From the NCBI GenBank assembly GCA_028703745.1, contig JAQVME010000001.1:1-13399 (forward strand): a stretch of 13,399 nt of DNA, written 5' to 3'. The DNA comes from Clostridia bacterium (lineage in GTDB: Bacteria; Bacillota; Clostridia; Christensenellales; DTU072). Position 1 is the first letter of the stretch; every line of letters starts with the position of its first letter. A program made the position numbers and the translations under genes. The notes under the pieces are model-generated. The model was not told the DNA's origin, did not search any database, and was given only the letters and a program-made list of their open reading frames with translations. This document shows, piece by piece, positions 7,551-13,399 of the stretch.

Positions 7551-7579
7551 ATTATAAGACATCAAATTATTCCGGTCAA
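7551..7579 (-). promoter_or_regulatory. Sigma-A-type promoter of the FAWF operon
   Basis: On the minus strand TTGACC (7579-7574), a 17-base spacer and a perfect TATAAT (7556-7551). The transcript would start near 7544, about 24 bases before the preferred start codon. Confidence 0.75.
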
Positions 7580-7634
7580 CAATATTTATCTTAGCACTAC
7601 GCTTACAATTATTTTTAGACGGGGATGTTCATAA

Positions 7635-7796
7635 ACTGCCGTTCATTGCAAAGCCGGATTATTAATGCTATCATATTACTACAGTTGGTACTACAACGGA
7701 AAAAACACTTTAATTCCGACCATTATAAGGCGCAACCACCCCGTGGTCTTTCTTTCGGAGACAAGTGAAGGGAAAATCAAACTTAATGGTAAGTAA
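7635..7796 (+). other. Short open frame or gene remnant upstream of AlkD
   Basis: This is the only notable content of the divergent gap 7580-7815. A frame is open from 7635 to a TAA at 7794-7796, with an ATG at 7665 giving 43 residues (MLSYYYSWYYNGKNTLIPTI and onward, ending KIKLNGK). There is no ribosome site before the ATG. The composition looks protein-like, so it may be the decayed 3' end of a former gene. It may equally be chance, or a leader peptide for AlkD, whose ATG lies 19 bases after its stop. Confidence 0.2.
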
Positions 7797-7815
7797 AAAC
7801 ATAGAGAGGTACATA

Positions 7816-8523
7816 ATGGACTTATTCAAACAAACGTGGACAAAAGAGGACGGTGATGAATTTCAGCAATTTCTAATCGGTTGCGGCAGACCCGAAAAAA
7901 CAGAATGGACAAAGCATATCATCAACACTAGCATGCCCGTACTTGCGGTATTGTCGCCGGTTATTAAAGATATTACGAAGAAAATAGCAAAAGGAAATTT
8001 TATATCTTTTCTGGATTTATGGCTTTGGGATTATTTTGAAAACACTTCCGTTAACGGCGGTTTGATTATGAAAATCAAAGACTTCGATATGATGAAGTCA
8101 TATTTACTTCCGTTTTGCCAAAAAGCGGATAACTGGGCGACTTGTGATTTGTTGAACTTCTCCGTTGACGAAAAAAACCAAAAGAAGCTTTGGGACTTGT
8201 CTCTTGAACTTGCCGTAAGCGAAAAGCCGTTCGTGCGGCGCGTCGGCGTAAATATATGGTTTAAGTACATAAAGCGCATCGGGTATTTGCCTGAGATATT
8301 CAATTTGATAAACGGTATGCGCGGAGAGACGGAATATTATGTAAATATGGTCGTTGCGTGGCTGATTGCCGAATGCTTTGCAAAAAACCGCGATGCGACT
8401 CTTGCATTTTTTAAAACTAACAACCTCAACTCTTTTACCGTTAATAAAAGCGTATCAAAATGCCGTGACAGCTTCCGAGTGTCGAAAGAAGACAAGGAAC
8501 TGTTGCTGCAATTCAAAAGATAA
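7816..8523 (+). CDS. alkD: DNA alkylation repair glycosylase, AlkD family
   Basis: A 235-residue cytoplasmic HEAT-like-repeat protein of the AlkD family, which excises positively charged alkylated bases such as N7-methylguanine and N3-methyladenine from DNA. Visible family features are ENTSVNGGLIMKIKDF (about 75-90), W107-x3-D111 in DNWATCDLLNF (matching the catalytic Trp/Asp pair of AlkD), basic R141/R142 in FVRRVGVN, W182 in VVAWLIAE, and a C-terminal VSKCRDSFRVSKEDKELL typical of this group. The start at 7816 is preceded by GAGAGG (7804-7809), 6 bases away. In-frame starts at 7765 and 7786 lack a good site. It lies 128 bases upstream of an AraC-type regulator in the same direction, with no terminator between them, so the two may be co-transcribed. 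Confidence 0.88.
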   Translation: MDLFKQTWTKEDGDEFQQFLIGCGRPEKTEWTKHIINTSMPVLAVLSPVIKDITKKIAKGNFISFLDLWLWDYFENTSVNGGLIMKIKDFDMMKSYLLPFCQKADNWATCDLLNFSVDEKNQKKLWDLSLELAVSEKPFVRRVGVNIWFKYIKRIGYLPEIFNLINGMRGETEYYVNMVVAWLIAECFAKNRDATLAFFKTNNLNSFTVNKSVSKCRDSFRVSKEDKELLLQFKR

Positions 8524-8538
8524 ACGGCAACTTTTCAG

Positions 8539-8559
8539 TTGTTCCGCAACATTGTTCCG
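8539..8559 (+). repeat. Direct repeat TTGTTCCG between alkD and the regulator
   Basis: Two copies of TTGTTCCG (8539-8546 and 8552-8559), 13 bp apart, lie in the 128-base gap before the AraC-type gene. This could be an autoregulatory operator; it is short enough to be chance. Confidence 0.2.
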
Positions 8560-8651
8560 ATTTCACCGTACACGGATAACATACCTCCGCACAGAGAGTC
8601 AGGATTTGTTGTTTGATTTCCGATAGAATAGAAGTATACGAAAGGACGATT

Positions 8652-9530
8652 ATGGATTGGATTACGGGCATACAAAAAGCTGTGGATTATGTAGAAGAGC
8701 ATATAACCGAAGAGGTTGACTATGAAGAGGCGGCGAAGCGCGCATACTCGTCGAGTTTTCATTTTCAAAGAATTTTTGCGGTAATATGCGGCTTTACACT
8801 CGGCGAATATGTCCGTAGCCGGAGGCTTTCTCTTGCCGGCAGCGAGCTTTTGACTACCGACGCGAAGGTTATTGACGTTGCGTTGAAATACGGGTATGAC
8901 GCTCCGGAGAGTTTTTCCCGTGCCTTCACACGATTTCACGGTATTTCGCCGTCGCAAGTAAAAAAAGGCGCCGGCTTGAAATCCTATTCCCGTCTTTCCG
9001 TAAAACTTATATTTAATGGAGGATCGATAATGGATTACAGAATTGATACAAAAGAAGCTTTTCAGCTGATTGCAAAAAAGACGAGGGTATCGTGCAAAGC
9101 AGAAATGACAACGGCGGAGATATCGGATTTCTGGGCAAGATGCAACAAAGACGGCACTTTCTCCGCGCTGTGCAAGTACATCCCCGAGGATAATATTTTC
9201 GGAAACTGTATCGTCGGCGCAAACTTCGGCAATGATGCTACAGAAGTAGATTTCCCTTACGGAATCGGCGCGCCGTACAACGGCAAAAAGATTGAGGAAA
9301 AAGATTTTGTTGTGGATACTATTCCGAAACATACGTATATCGTTTTCAAGTGCGTAGGCAAGATGCCGGAAGCTTTCAAAAAACTTTATCAACAAATTTA
9401 TACGGAGTTTTTCCCCACAAGCGACTATCAGCCTTGCGGCGGCGTGGATTTCGAAGCGTATCCGTCAGTAGATGTTTCTTCTCCCGATTATACCTGCGAA
9501 ATCTGGGTTTCGGTAGAAAAAAAGAAATAA
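8652..9530 (+). CDS. AraC-family regulator with GyrI-like ligand domain
   Basis: A 292-residue transcription regulator. Residues about 5-107 hold the two helix-turn-helix motifs of AraC/XylS, with typical DYEEAAKRAYSSSFHFQRIF, then DVALKYGYDAPESFSRAFTR and the end signature FHGISPSQV. Residues about 128-290 are a GyrI-like (Rob/BmrR-type) small-molecule-binding domain, often a sensor for hydrophobic drugs or toxic compounds. The order HTH then GyrI-like is the Rob arrangement. AAAGGA (8641-8646), 5 bases before the ATG, fixes the start; an in-frame ATG at 8613 has no such site. A strong ribosome site and ATG occur inside the gene at the domain boundary (9018-9032). Its neighbour alkD suggests, but does not prove, a role in a chemical-stress response. 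Confidence 0.92.
   Translation: MDWITGIQKAVDYVEEHITEEVDYEEAAKRAYSSSFHFQRIFAVICGFTLGEYVRSRRLSLAGSELLTTDAKVIDVALKYGYDAPESFSRAFTRFHGISPSQVKKGAGLKSYSRLSVKLIFNGGSIMDYRIDTKEAFQLIAKKTRVSCKAEMTTAEISDFWARCNKDGTFSALCKYIPEDNIFGNCIVGANFGNDATEVDFPYGIGAPYNGKKIEEKDFVVDTIPKHTYIVFKCVGKMPEAFKKLYQQIYTEFFPTSDYQPCGGVDFEAYPSVDVSSPDYTCEIWVSVEKKK
9018..9032 (+). promoter_or_regulatory. Strong internal ribosome binding site and ATG in the AraC-GyrI gene
   Basis: GGAGG (9018-9022) lies 7 bases before an in-frame ATG (9030-9032, residue 127). This is exactly the linker between the DNA-binding and GyrI-like domains. Initiation here would give a free 166-residue GyrI-like protein. Confidence 0.45.
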
Positions 9531-9560
9531 TTTATGTAAACGGATAAAAAATGCTTTATG

Positions 9561-9589
9561 AAAGGCGAACGGTACAGTTCGCCTTTTTT
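9561..9589 (+). terminator. Rho-independent terminator after the AraC-GyrI gene
   Basis: A perfect 10-bp stem (9561-9570 with 9577-9586) and a 6-base loop, ending in a run of six T, 30 bases past the stop. Confidence 0.9.
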
Positions 9590-9805
9590 AAATTTTAGTT
9601 GTATTTTTGACATATAAGATTCGATTCCCTTGGCGCTGATAGCAGCGCCGCTTGCGAGATAAACTATTGTGTTTTTATTTCAACAATGCTAATATTATCT
9701 TGTGAGTAAAAATTGATATTATAGTTATTATAAGCATAAATAAAAAGGTATTGATTCTTTATTTTGTCATATAACTGTATTCTTAAATTTCCGGAGGGGG
9801 GATCT
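9590..9805. other. AT-rich leader region before the channel gene
   Basis: A 216-base gap without a convincing gene. It holds a GC-rich hairpin, GGCGCT/AGCGCC (9632-9637 with 9644-9649), without a T-run. There is a weak promoter candidate, TTGATA (9713-9718) with an 18-base spacer to TAAATA (9737-9742). I recognise no riboswitch consensus in it. Confidence 0.35.
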
Positions 9806-11587
9806 ATGAATCGAGTCAAAAGATGGCTCAGCATCAAAAAAAACAAAAACGCGAGACTTTTTTTATTGCTGGGACTGGTATTATTTAACCTTGCTCTATG
9901 GCTTATCTCGTCATTTATTGCCTATCTTATATCCCCCGCTGATTACGGCGGTAATGTGTTTGCGGCGTTTTGGCGCTCCGGCATCACCTGGATGATGGAT
10001 CCCGGTTTTTACGCGGTAGACGGCAATGTTGGACTTCGTCTTTTGTCCATCGCAGTCATAGTCACCTCTATGATTTCTTTTTCCGGCGGCATTATCGCTT
10101 ATGTTGCCAGTCTATTCTCTTCCATCATCGAAAACGCGGAGAAAGGCAAGGATAAGCTGTACGTTTTCAACCATGTTCTGATTCTCAATTGGAACTCCAA
10201 GGCATTAGAATTGATAGCAGATTATTTGTACGACGACTCCGTCAACAATGTCGTAATCCTCTCTGCTTGCGACAAAAACGAAGTAGAAAAAATGATCAGC
10301 CGCAAGCTTTACGGCATTCAAAAAGAGAAAAATGCAAAACTAAATGTAATTGTCAAAGAAGGAGATGTTTTCTCCAAAAGTGATTTGAACGACGTTTGTA
10401 TTGATAACAGCCATTCGATTATCATTCTCGCGCCAATAGGCGAAGAGGACGACGATGCCGCTGATATGTCCGTCATTAAGACGCTGATGTTGGTGGCTAA
10501 TTGCGAACAAAATAAAAACCAAACGATTATTTTAGAAACAAAAAAGGACGATACCGCACAGCTTGTACGTGAGAAGATCTCTAAAACACTAGGAATAGAA
10601 GGGCGCATTTTTCCTATCCTGCCGGACGAAATGATGGGCAAACTAATTGCGCAGACGCTTCTGTATTCCGAGGTTAACGATGTCTATCAGGAGTTATTTT
10701 CGTTTAAGGGCGCGGAGTTTTATACTCTGCCGGAAGGGAACATCAGCGAGTTTATGCAAACACATAACAAAGGTATCCCTATTTATAACCTCAATGGCGC
10801 CATGTATGTGTTGGGAAAAAATGCTCAAGACCTTGCCAGCGTAAGAAAGGAACCCTTGGGAGAGCTACGCAAACTAACCTTGGGCGACACGGGACTCTAT
10901 AAGGACAAAAACATTGTAATCTTTGGGAAAAACAACAAATTGCGCTACATAGTGGAGTCGCTCAACCTGTATGAGAAAGACAGCGGATGCAAAGTAAATT
11001 TGACATTTGTCGCTTCCAACGACGCCGAGACCATCCAAAAGAGCATCAAGGACATCCGCAAGATTGATTCTATCCTCATTCTTTCTTCGGACAAACTTGA
11101 CAAAAAGGATTACGACTCAGATGTATTGCTGACGCTTTTAATGATACAGGATACTGCGAAACTTCACAAATCAGATATAATTATCGAACTTCTGGAGTCC
11201 AAACACTATGATATTGCCCAAGGCTATAATATCAAAAACACTATTATCAGCAACAAATATATCAGTCGTATTATGACGCAAATCAGTAAGGATAAACGGC
11301 TTTACGATATCTTTCAGGATCTTTTGAGCTATGACACCTGCAACGGGACCAAAATAACCTACGAAGTGTACACCTTCCTCGCCGCAGATTTTTTGTGTGA
11401 GAAGCTGCCCATGTTGTTCTCGAGCCAGTCAGAACTTGTAGTATCCTGCTACTTGTCTTCAAACGGTAAATATACGGTTATCGGTCATGTCAAAGAAGGA
11501 AAGACAAGGGTATTTCAAGGAGATTTAGACAAAACAGAAGAGCTTGTAATACAGCCAAACGATAAATTGATTGTTATCTGTCAGTGA
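9806..11587 (+). CDS. CASTOR/POLLUX (DMI1)-type ion channel with two RCK-like domains
   Basis: A 593-residue membrane protein. Segment 17-42 is a first transmembrane helix, about 52-68 a pore-loop candidate (FWRSGITWMMDPGFYAVDG), and about 76-106 a second helix ending in SSIIENAEKGKDKL. Two cytoplasmic Rossmann/RCK-like domains follow. The first starts at about 123 (HVLILNWNSKALELI) and the second at about 366 (KNIVIFGKNNKLRYIVESL). A pore with a DPG-type element, a short charged linker and then 'HVLIL-W' is the pattern of the bacterial relatives of plant CASTOR/POLLUX/DMI1 cation channels. The glycine-rich GxGxxG nucleotide motif is not intact in either domain, as is usual in this family. 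Ion selectivity cannot be read from the sequence. GGAGG at 9793-9797, 8 bases before the ATG, fixes the start. The 128-residue membrane protein follows after 87 bases. Confidence 0.85.
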   Translation: MNRVKRWLSIKKNKNARLFLLLGLVLFNLALWLISSFIAYLISPADYGGNVFAAFWRSGITWMMDPGFYAVDGNVGLRLLSIAVIVTSMISFSGGIIAYVASLFSSIIENAEKGKDKLYVFNHVLILNWNSKALELIADYLYDDSVNNVVILSACDKNEVEKMISRKLYGIQKEKNAKLNVIVKEGDVFSKSDLNDVCIDNSHSIIILAPIGEEDDDAADMSVIKTLMLVANCEQNKNQTIILETKKDDTAQLVREKISKTLGIEGRIFPILPDEMMGKLIAQTLLYSEVNDVYQELFSFKGAEFYTLPEGNISEFMQTHNKGIPIYNLNGAMYVLGKNAQDLASVRKEPLGELRKLTLGDTGLYKDKNIVIFGKNNKLRYIVESLNLYEKDSGCKVNLTFVASNDAETIQKSIKDIRKIDSILILSSDKLDKKDYDSDVLLTLLMIQDTAKLHKSDIIIELLESKHYDIAQGYNIKNTIISNKYISRIMTQISKDKRLYDIFQDLLSYDTCNGTKITYEVYTFLAADFLCEKLPMLFSSQSELVVSCYLSSNGKYTVIGHVKEGKTRVFQGDLDKTEELVIQPNDKLIVICQ

Positions 11588-11674
11588 ATAGCTAAATCCG
11601 ATAATTTCAAATGTTTATTACTTGACCGCGCGCTATCAATGCTATATAAAAAATCTTATTAAGAGGGCAAAGTT

Positions 11675-12061
11675 ATGGGGAGTTTATTCGTCGTTTTTAT
11701 AATTGTTCTACTTTCGGCTTTGGCTGTGATATCGTCGGGTTACCGCATGGACAAATTTTTGAAACCTCTTCGATGTTTTCGAAATATAAACTTGTCGCCC
11801 GCGCTCAAAAAAGTTCTTTTTATCAAGAACGTGGAAAAGAATTTCTTTCTTCGGTACAGTATGTATCTCTACATATATGCCTACTGTACTATTTTCTCAT
11901 CTTTGATCATTACTGTTATTGCAGCAATACTCCATAATCCCGATTTTACTTTTATTACGGTAACAATCATGTTTTCTTACTTGGCTTTGGATACATTGAG
12001 TCTTTGTTTCGAGATGGTTATGTTAACTTTTTTTAGTAAAAAATCACTAGGAGACGAATAA
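11675..12061 (+). CDS. Small three-helix membrane protein of unknown function
   Basis: A 128-residue membrane protein that I do not recognise. The predicted helices are residues about 2-22, 64-86 and 92-120. A basic segment of about 40 residues (24-61, with RMDKFLKPLRCFRN and KNVEKNFFLR) separates the first helix from the second. AGAGGG (11662-11667), 7 bases before the ATG, supports the start. It lies 87 bases after the channel gene, in the same direction and with no terminator between, so an operon is likely. A channel partner is a reasonable guess, but only the context supports it. Confidence 0.75.
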   Translation: MGSLFVVFIIVLLSALAVISSGYRMDKFLKPLRCFRNINLSPALKKVLFIKNVEKNFFLRYSMYLYIYAYCTIFSSLIITVIAAILHNPDFTFITVTIMFSYLALDTLSLCFEMVMLTFFSKKSLGDE

Positions 12062-12286
12062 GAAAAAATAACAGTACAAACCTAGTATCCGCCCTATTAT
12101 TTCTTCTTTGTGCTCCGCCTTTCTGTAAAGGCTCCGGAAAACCGAGAAGAAGGGTTGTAGATTGCACCCTTTCAAGTACGAGGGCGAGGGCGTGTACCTT
12201 GATGTACATAACCGATGCCCGACATAAAATGGGGTCTAGATTTCGAAGCAAAGGCAAGAGACCTCAAGCGTTTACGCAAGTTATTA
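12062..12286. other. Non-coding stretch with nested hairpin
   Basis: I find no convincing gene here. The stretch looks more GC-rich than the flanking genes. It contains a nested structure: outer arms TTCTTCT (12101-12107) and AGAAGAA (12145-12151), and an inner perfect stem GCCTTT/AAAGGC (12117-12122 with 12127-12132). A 36-codon frame with codon-like composition runs to the TGA at 12321-12323 (MPDIKWGLDFEAKARDLKRL and onward), but it has no ribosome site. The stretch may be a decayed remnant of a mobile element or may contain a small RNA. Confidence 0.3.
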
Positions 12287-12316
12287 TTGTGTATAATGTG
12301 GGTTATATGCTATAAT
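12287..12316 (+). promoter_or_regulatory. Promoter of the Fic-domain gene
   Basis: TTGTGT (12287-12292), an 18-base spacer and a perfect TATAAT (12311-12316), giving a transcript start near 12323. A second TATAAT sits at 12292-12297. The predicted start lies 26 bases before the chosen ATG and makes the in-frame ATG at 12322 leaderless. Confidence 0.55.
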
Positions 12317-12348
12317 TCATTATGAAAATAATACCCGAAGGCGGAAAA

Positions 12349-13227
12349 ATGAATAAGGTATCCATGCGATTTTTTAATGATAAAGAGGTTCGTTCTATTT
12401 GGTACGAAGATGAAAATAAATGGTACTTTAATATCGTTGATATTTGTGCTGTGCTGACGGACAGCAAAGACCCCAACGCATATTGGCGCTGGTTAAAACG
12501 AAAGCTTTTAAAAGAAAACAATCAAACCGTGAGTGGCACTCACGCTTTCAAGTTTCTTACACTCGACGGGAAAAGACGTTTAATGGATGCAATAGACAGT
12601 GAGGGAATTATTAAACTTGCTGCCGAGATTCCGAGCAAGAAGTCAATAAAATTTCTTGAATGGTTTACTTACAGCGAAAATACCATTGACGGTCAGAGCA
12701 AGAAAAAGGCATATACACTATTTGAAAGTAATTTGATAAGTAAACTTGAGATAGGGACAATCAAAGGTTTACAACAAATCCACGCTTACTTATTTGGTGG
12801 GCTATATGACTTTGCCGGACAGATTAGAACGCTAAATATCTCTAAAGGCGGCTTTGCGTTTGCACCGTTTATGTATTTAAATGATAACTTGAAGAAGATT
12901 GAACAAATGCCCGAAACCTTCTTTGACGAGATAATGGACAAATATGTAGAAATGAATGTTGCTCATCCTTTCAGAGAAGGAAACGGCAGAAGTACAAGAA
13001 TCTGGCTTGATCTGATTTTGAAAAAACGCATGCAAAGGTGTGTCGATTGGAGCAAGATAAATAAAAGAGATTATTTGGACGCAATGCGTAAGAGTGTAAC
13101 GGACAGCACAGACATAAAGAAATTGGCACAATCCGCTTTAACCGACAAAATCAACGACCGCGAAATATTTATGAAAGGCATAGATTATTCCTATTATTAT
13201 GAGGAAGAAATGGATAGCGTCGATTAA
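12349..13227 (+). CDS. BRO-N-like / Fic fusion protein, class III autoinhibited
   Basis: A 292-residue protein. Residues about 5-110 resemble the BRO/phage-antirepressor N-terminal domain (WYFNIVDICAVLTDSKDPNA, then YWRWLKRKLLKENNQTV and LTLDGKRRLMD). Residues about 120-270 are a Fic domain with the core H206-PFREGNGR-214 and an upstream flap region LNISKGGFAFAP. Fic enzymes transfer AMP, or another part of a nucleotide, to a target hydroxyl; H206 is the catalytic base and the GNGR loop binds phosphate. The C-terminus has MKGIDYSYYYEE: S281-x3-E285 matches the (S/T)xxxE(G/N) inhibitory helix of class III Fic proteins, except that the last position is Glu instead of Gly/Asn. The start at 12349 has GAAGGCGG about 5 bases upstream. 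BRO-N suggests a phage-related or accessory origin. The target is unknown. Confidence 0.9.
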   Translation: MNKVSMRFFNDKEVRSIWYEDENKWYFNIVDICAVLTDSKDPNAYWRWLKRKLLKENNQTVSGTHAFKFLTLDGKRRLMDAIDSEGIIKLAAEIPSKKSIKFLEWFTYSENTIDGQSKKKAYTLFESNLISKLEIGTIKGLQQIHAYLFGGLYDFAGQIRTLNISKGGFAFAPFMYLNDNLKKIEQMPETFFDEIMDKYVEMNVAHPFREGNGRSTRIWLDLILKKRMQRCVDWSKINKRDYLDAMRKSVTDSTDIKKLAQSALTDKINDREIFMKGIDYSYYYEEEMDSVD

Positions 13228-13235
13228 AAATTATT

Positions 13236-13399
13236 TTACCTAATAACACCCGTAAGCCCAACACGCAGAGATGGCGCAAGATGCGCCCTTATCCTCGGTT
13301 TTGGTGGAGGTGCGGGGATTTGCTCCGCTCGAATACCTTTTACTTTCTTGTAAATTACTTTTCCAACACCCGTCTCATTCCTATTTTTCGTTATTCTTC
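13236..13399 (-). CDS. Possible partial gene entering from the right edge
   Basis: On the minus strand one frame is open for 53 codons from the window edge to a TAA at 13236-13238 (for example VGKVIYKKVKGIRAEQIPAP, ending SLRVGLTGVIR). It would be the C-terminal end of a gene convergent with the Fic gene. The translation is basic and low in complexity, and it spans the tRNA-end-like sequence at 13302-13322, so it could be a chance frame over non-coding DNA. No family is recognised. Confidence 0.2.
   Translation of the reverse strand, partial: RITKNRNETGVGKVIYKKVKGIRAEQIPAPPPKPRIRAHLAPSLRVGLTGVIR
13302..13322 (-). other. tRNA/tmRNA 3'-end-like sequence, possible attachment site
   Basis: On the minus strand the sequence reads CAAATCCCCG then CACCTCCACCA. 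This matches the half T-loop, T-stem, acceptor 3' strand and CCA of a tRNA (Ser-like) or tmRNA. No matching 5' acceptor strand (GGAGGTG) lies upstream within the window, and the 5' side of the T-arm is not intact. Integrases often use such 3' ends, so it could be an attachment scar next to the Fic gene. Confidence 0.35.

Noticed and set aside
8535..9395. 286-residue open frame on the minus strand opposite the AraC-GyrI gene
   Set aside because: It is the antisense shadow of a clear AraC-GyrI gene; the translation has no family features and is rich in Cys, Phe and Arg as such shadows are.
9610..9660. TTCGATTCCC followed by a GC-rich hairpin, resembling a tRNA T-arm
   Set aside because: No T-stem partner, acceptor or anticodon arm can be built around it; the upstream sequence is AT-rich and unstructured.
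12213..12323. 36-residue frame MPDIKWGLDFEAKARDLKRL and onward before the Fic gene
   Set aside because: It lacks a ribosome binding site and overlaps the Fic promoter; kept only as part of the intergenic description.
13273..13287. Hairpin GGCGCA/TGCGCC downstream of the Fic gene as a terminator
   Set aside because: The stem is only 6 bp with a 3-base loop and no T-run follows on either strand.
1..13399. CRISPR arrays, insertion sequences and rRNA
   Set aside because: No regularly spaced repeats, no transposase-like protein and no rRNA-like sequence were seen in the window.

Overview
The window looks like chromosomal DNA from an anaerobic, low-GC Gram-positive bacterium, most likely a Clostridia-type Firmicute. 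The evidence is AT-rich DNA with standard stop codons, strong AGGAGG-type ribosome binding sites, a rubrerythrin, lipoproteins with lipobox signal peptides, and secreted proteins with an N-terminal 'FAWF' motif. I see nothing that needs an outer membrane. I cannot name the species.

Layout. (1) Positions 1-950, plus strand: the end of an unrecognised reading frame that runs without a stop into a rubrerythrin gene, closed by a strong terminator. (2) Positions 966-7579, minus strand: a block of exported proteins. In transcription order these are a two-gene operon (a TasA/SipW-type 'FAWF' protein, then a larger FAWF protein with a beta-helix/GLUG-like region), a 49-residue lipoprotein, a 948-residue secreted zinc metalloprotease, and a 217-residue lipoprotein. 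(3) Positions 7816-9589, plus strand: an AlkD-type DNA alkylation repair glycosylase and an AraC-type regulator with a GyrI-like ligand domain, closed by a terminator. (4) Positions 9806-12061, plus strand: a CASTOR/POLLUX (DMI1)-type ion channel with two RCK-like domains, then a small three-helix membrane protein. (5) Positions 12062-13399: an accessory-looking stretch with a structured non-coding segment and a BRO-N-like/Fic fusion that carries a C-terminal autoinhibitory-helix motif. It ends in a sequence resembling the 3' end of a tRNA or tmRNA on the minus strand, a possible attachment-site scar.

How the genes work together. The minus-strand block reads as a cell-surface programme: filament- or matrix-like proteins, a small lipoprotein and a large secreted protease. 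It contains one clear sigma-A-type promoter (7551-7579) and a second candidate promoter with a poor -35 and phased direct repeats (4928-4982). The plus-strand genes are mostly stress and housekeeping functions: peroxide detoxification, alkylation repair, a ligand-sensing regulator and ion transport. The Fic gene has its own promoter. No CRISPR array, rRNA, complete tRNA or insertion sequence was recognised. The points most worth a second look are the channel with its small membrane partner, the 49-residue lipoprotein in front of the protease, the FAWF operon, a strong internal ribosome binding site inside the AraC-GyrI gene, and the BRO-N-like/Fic fusion.
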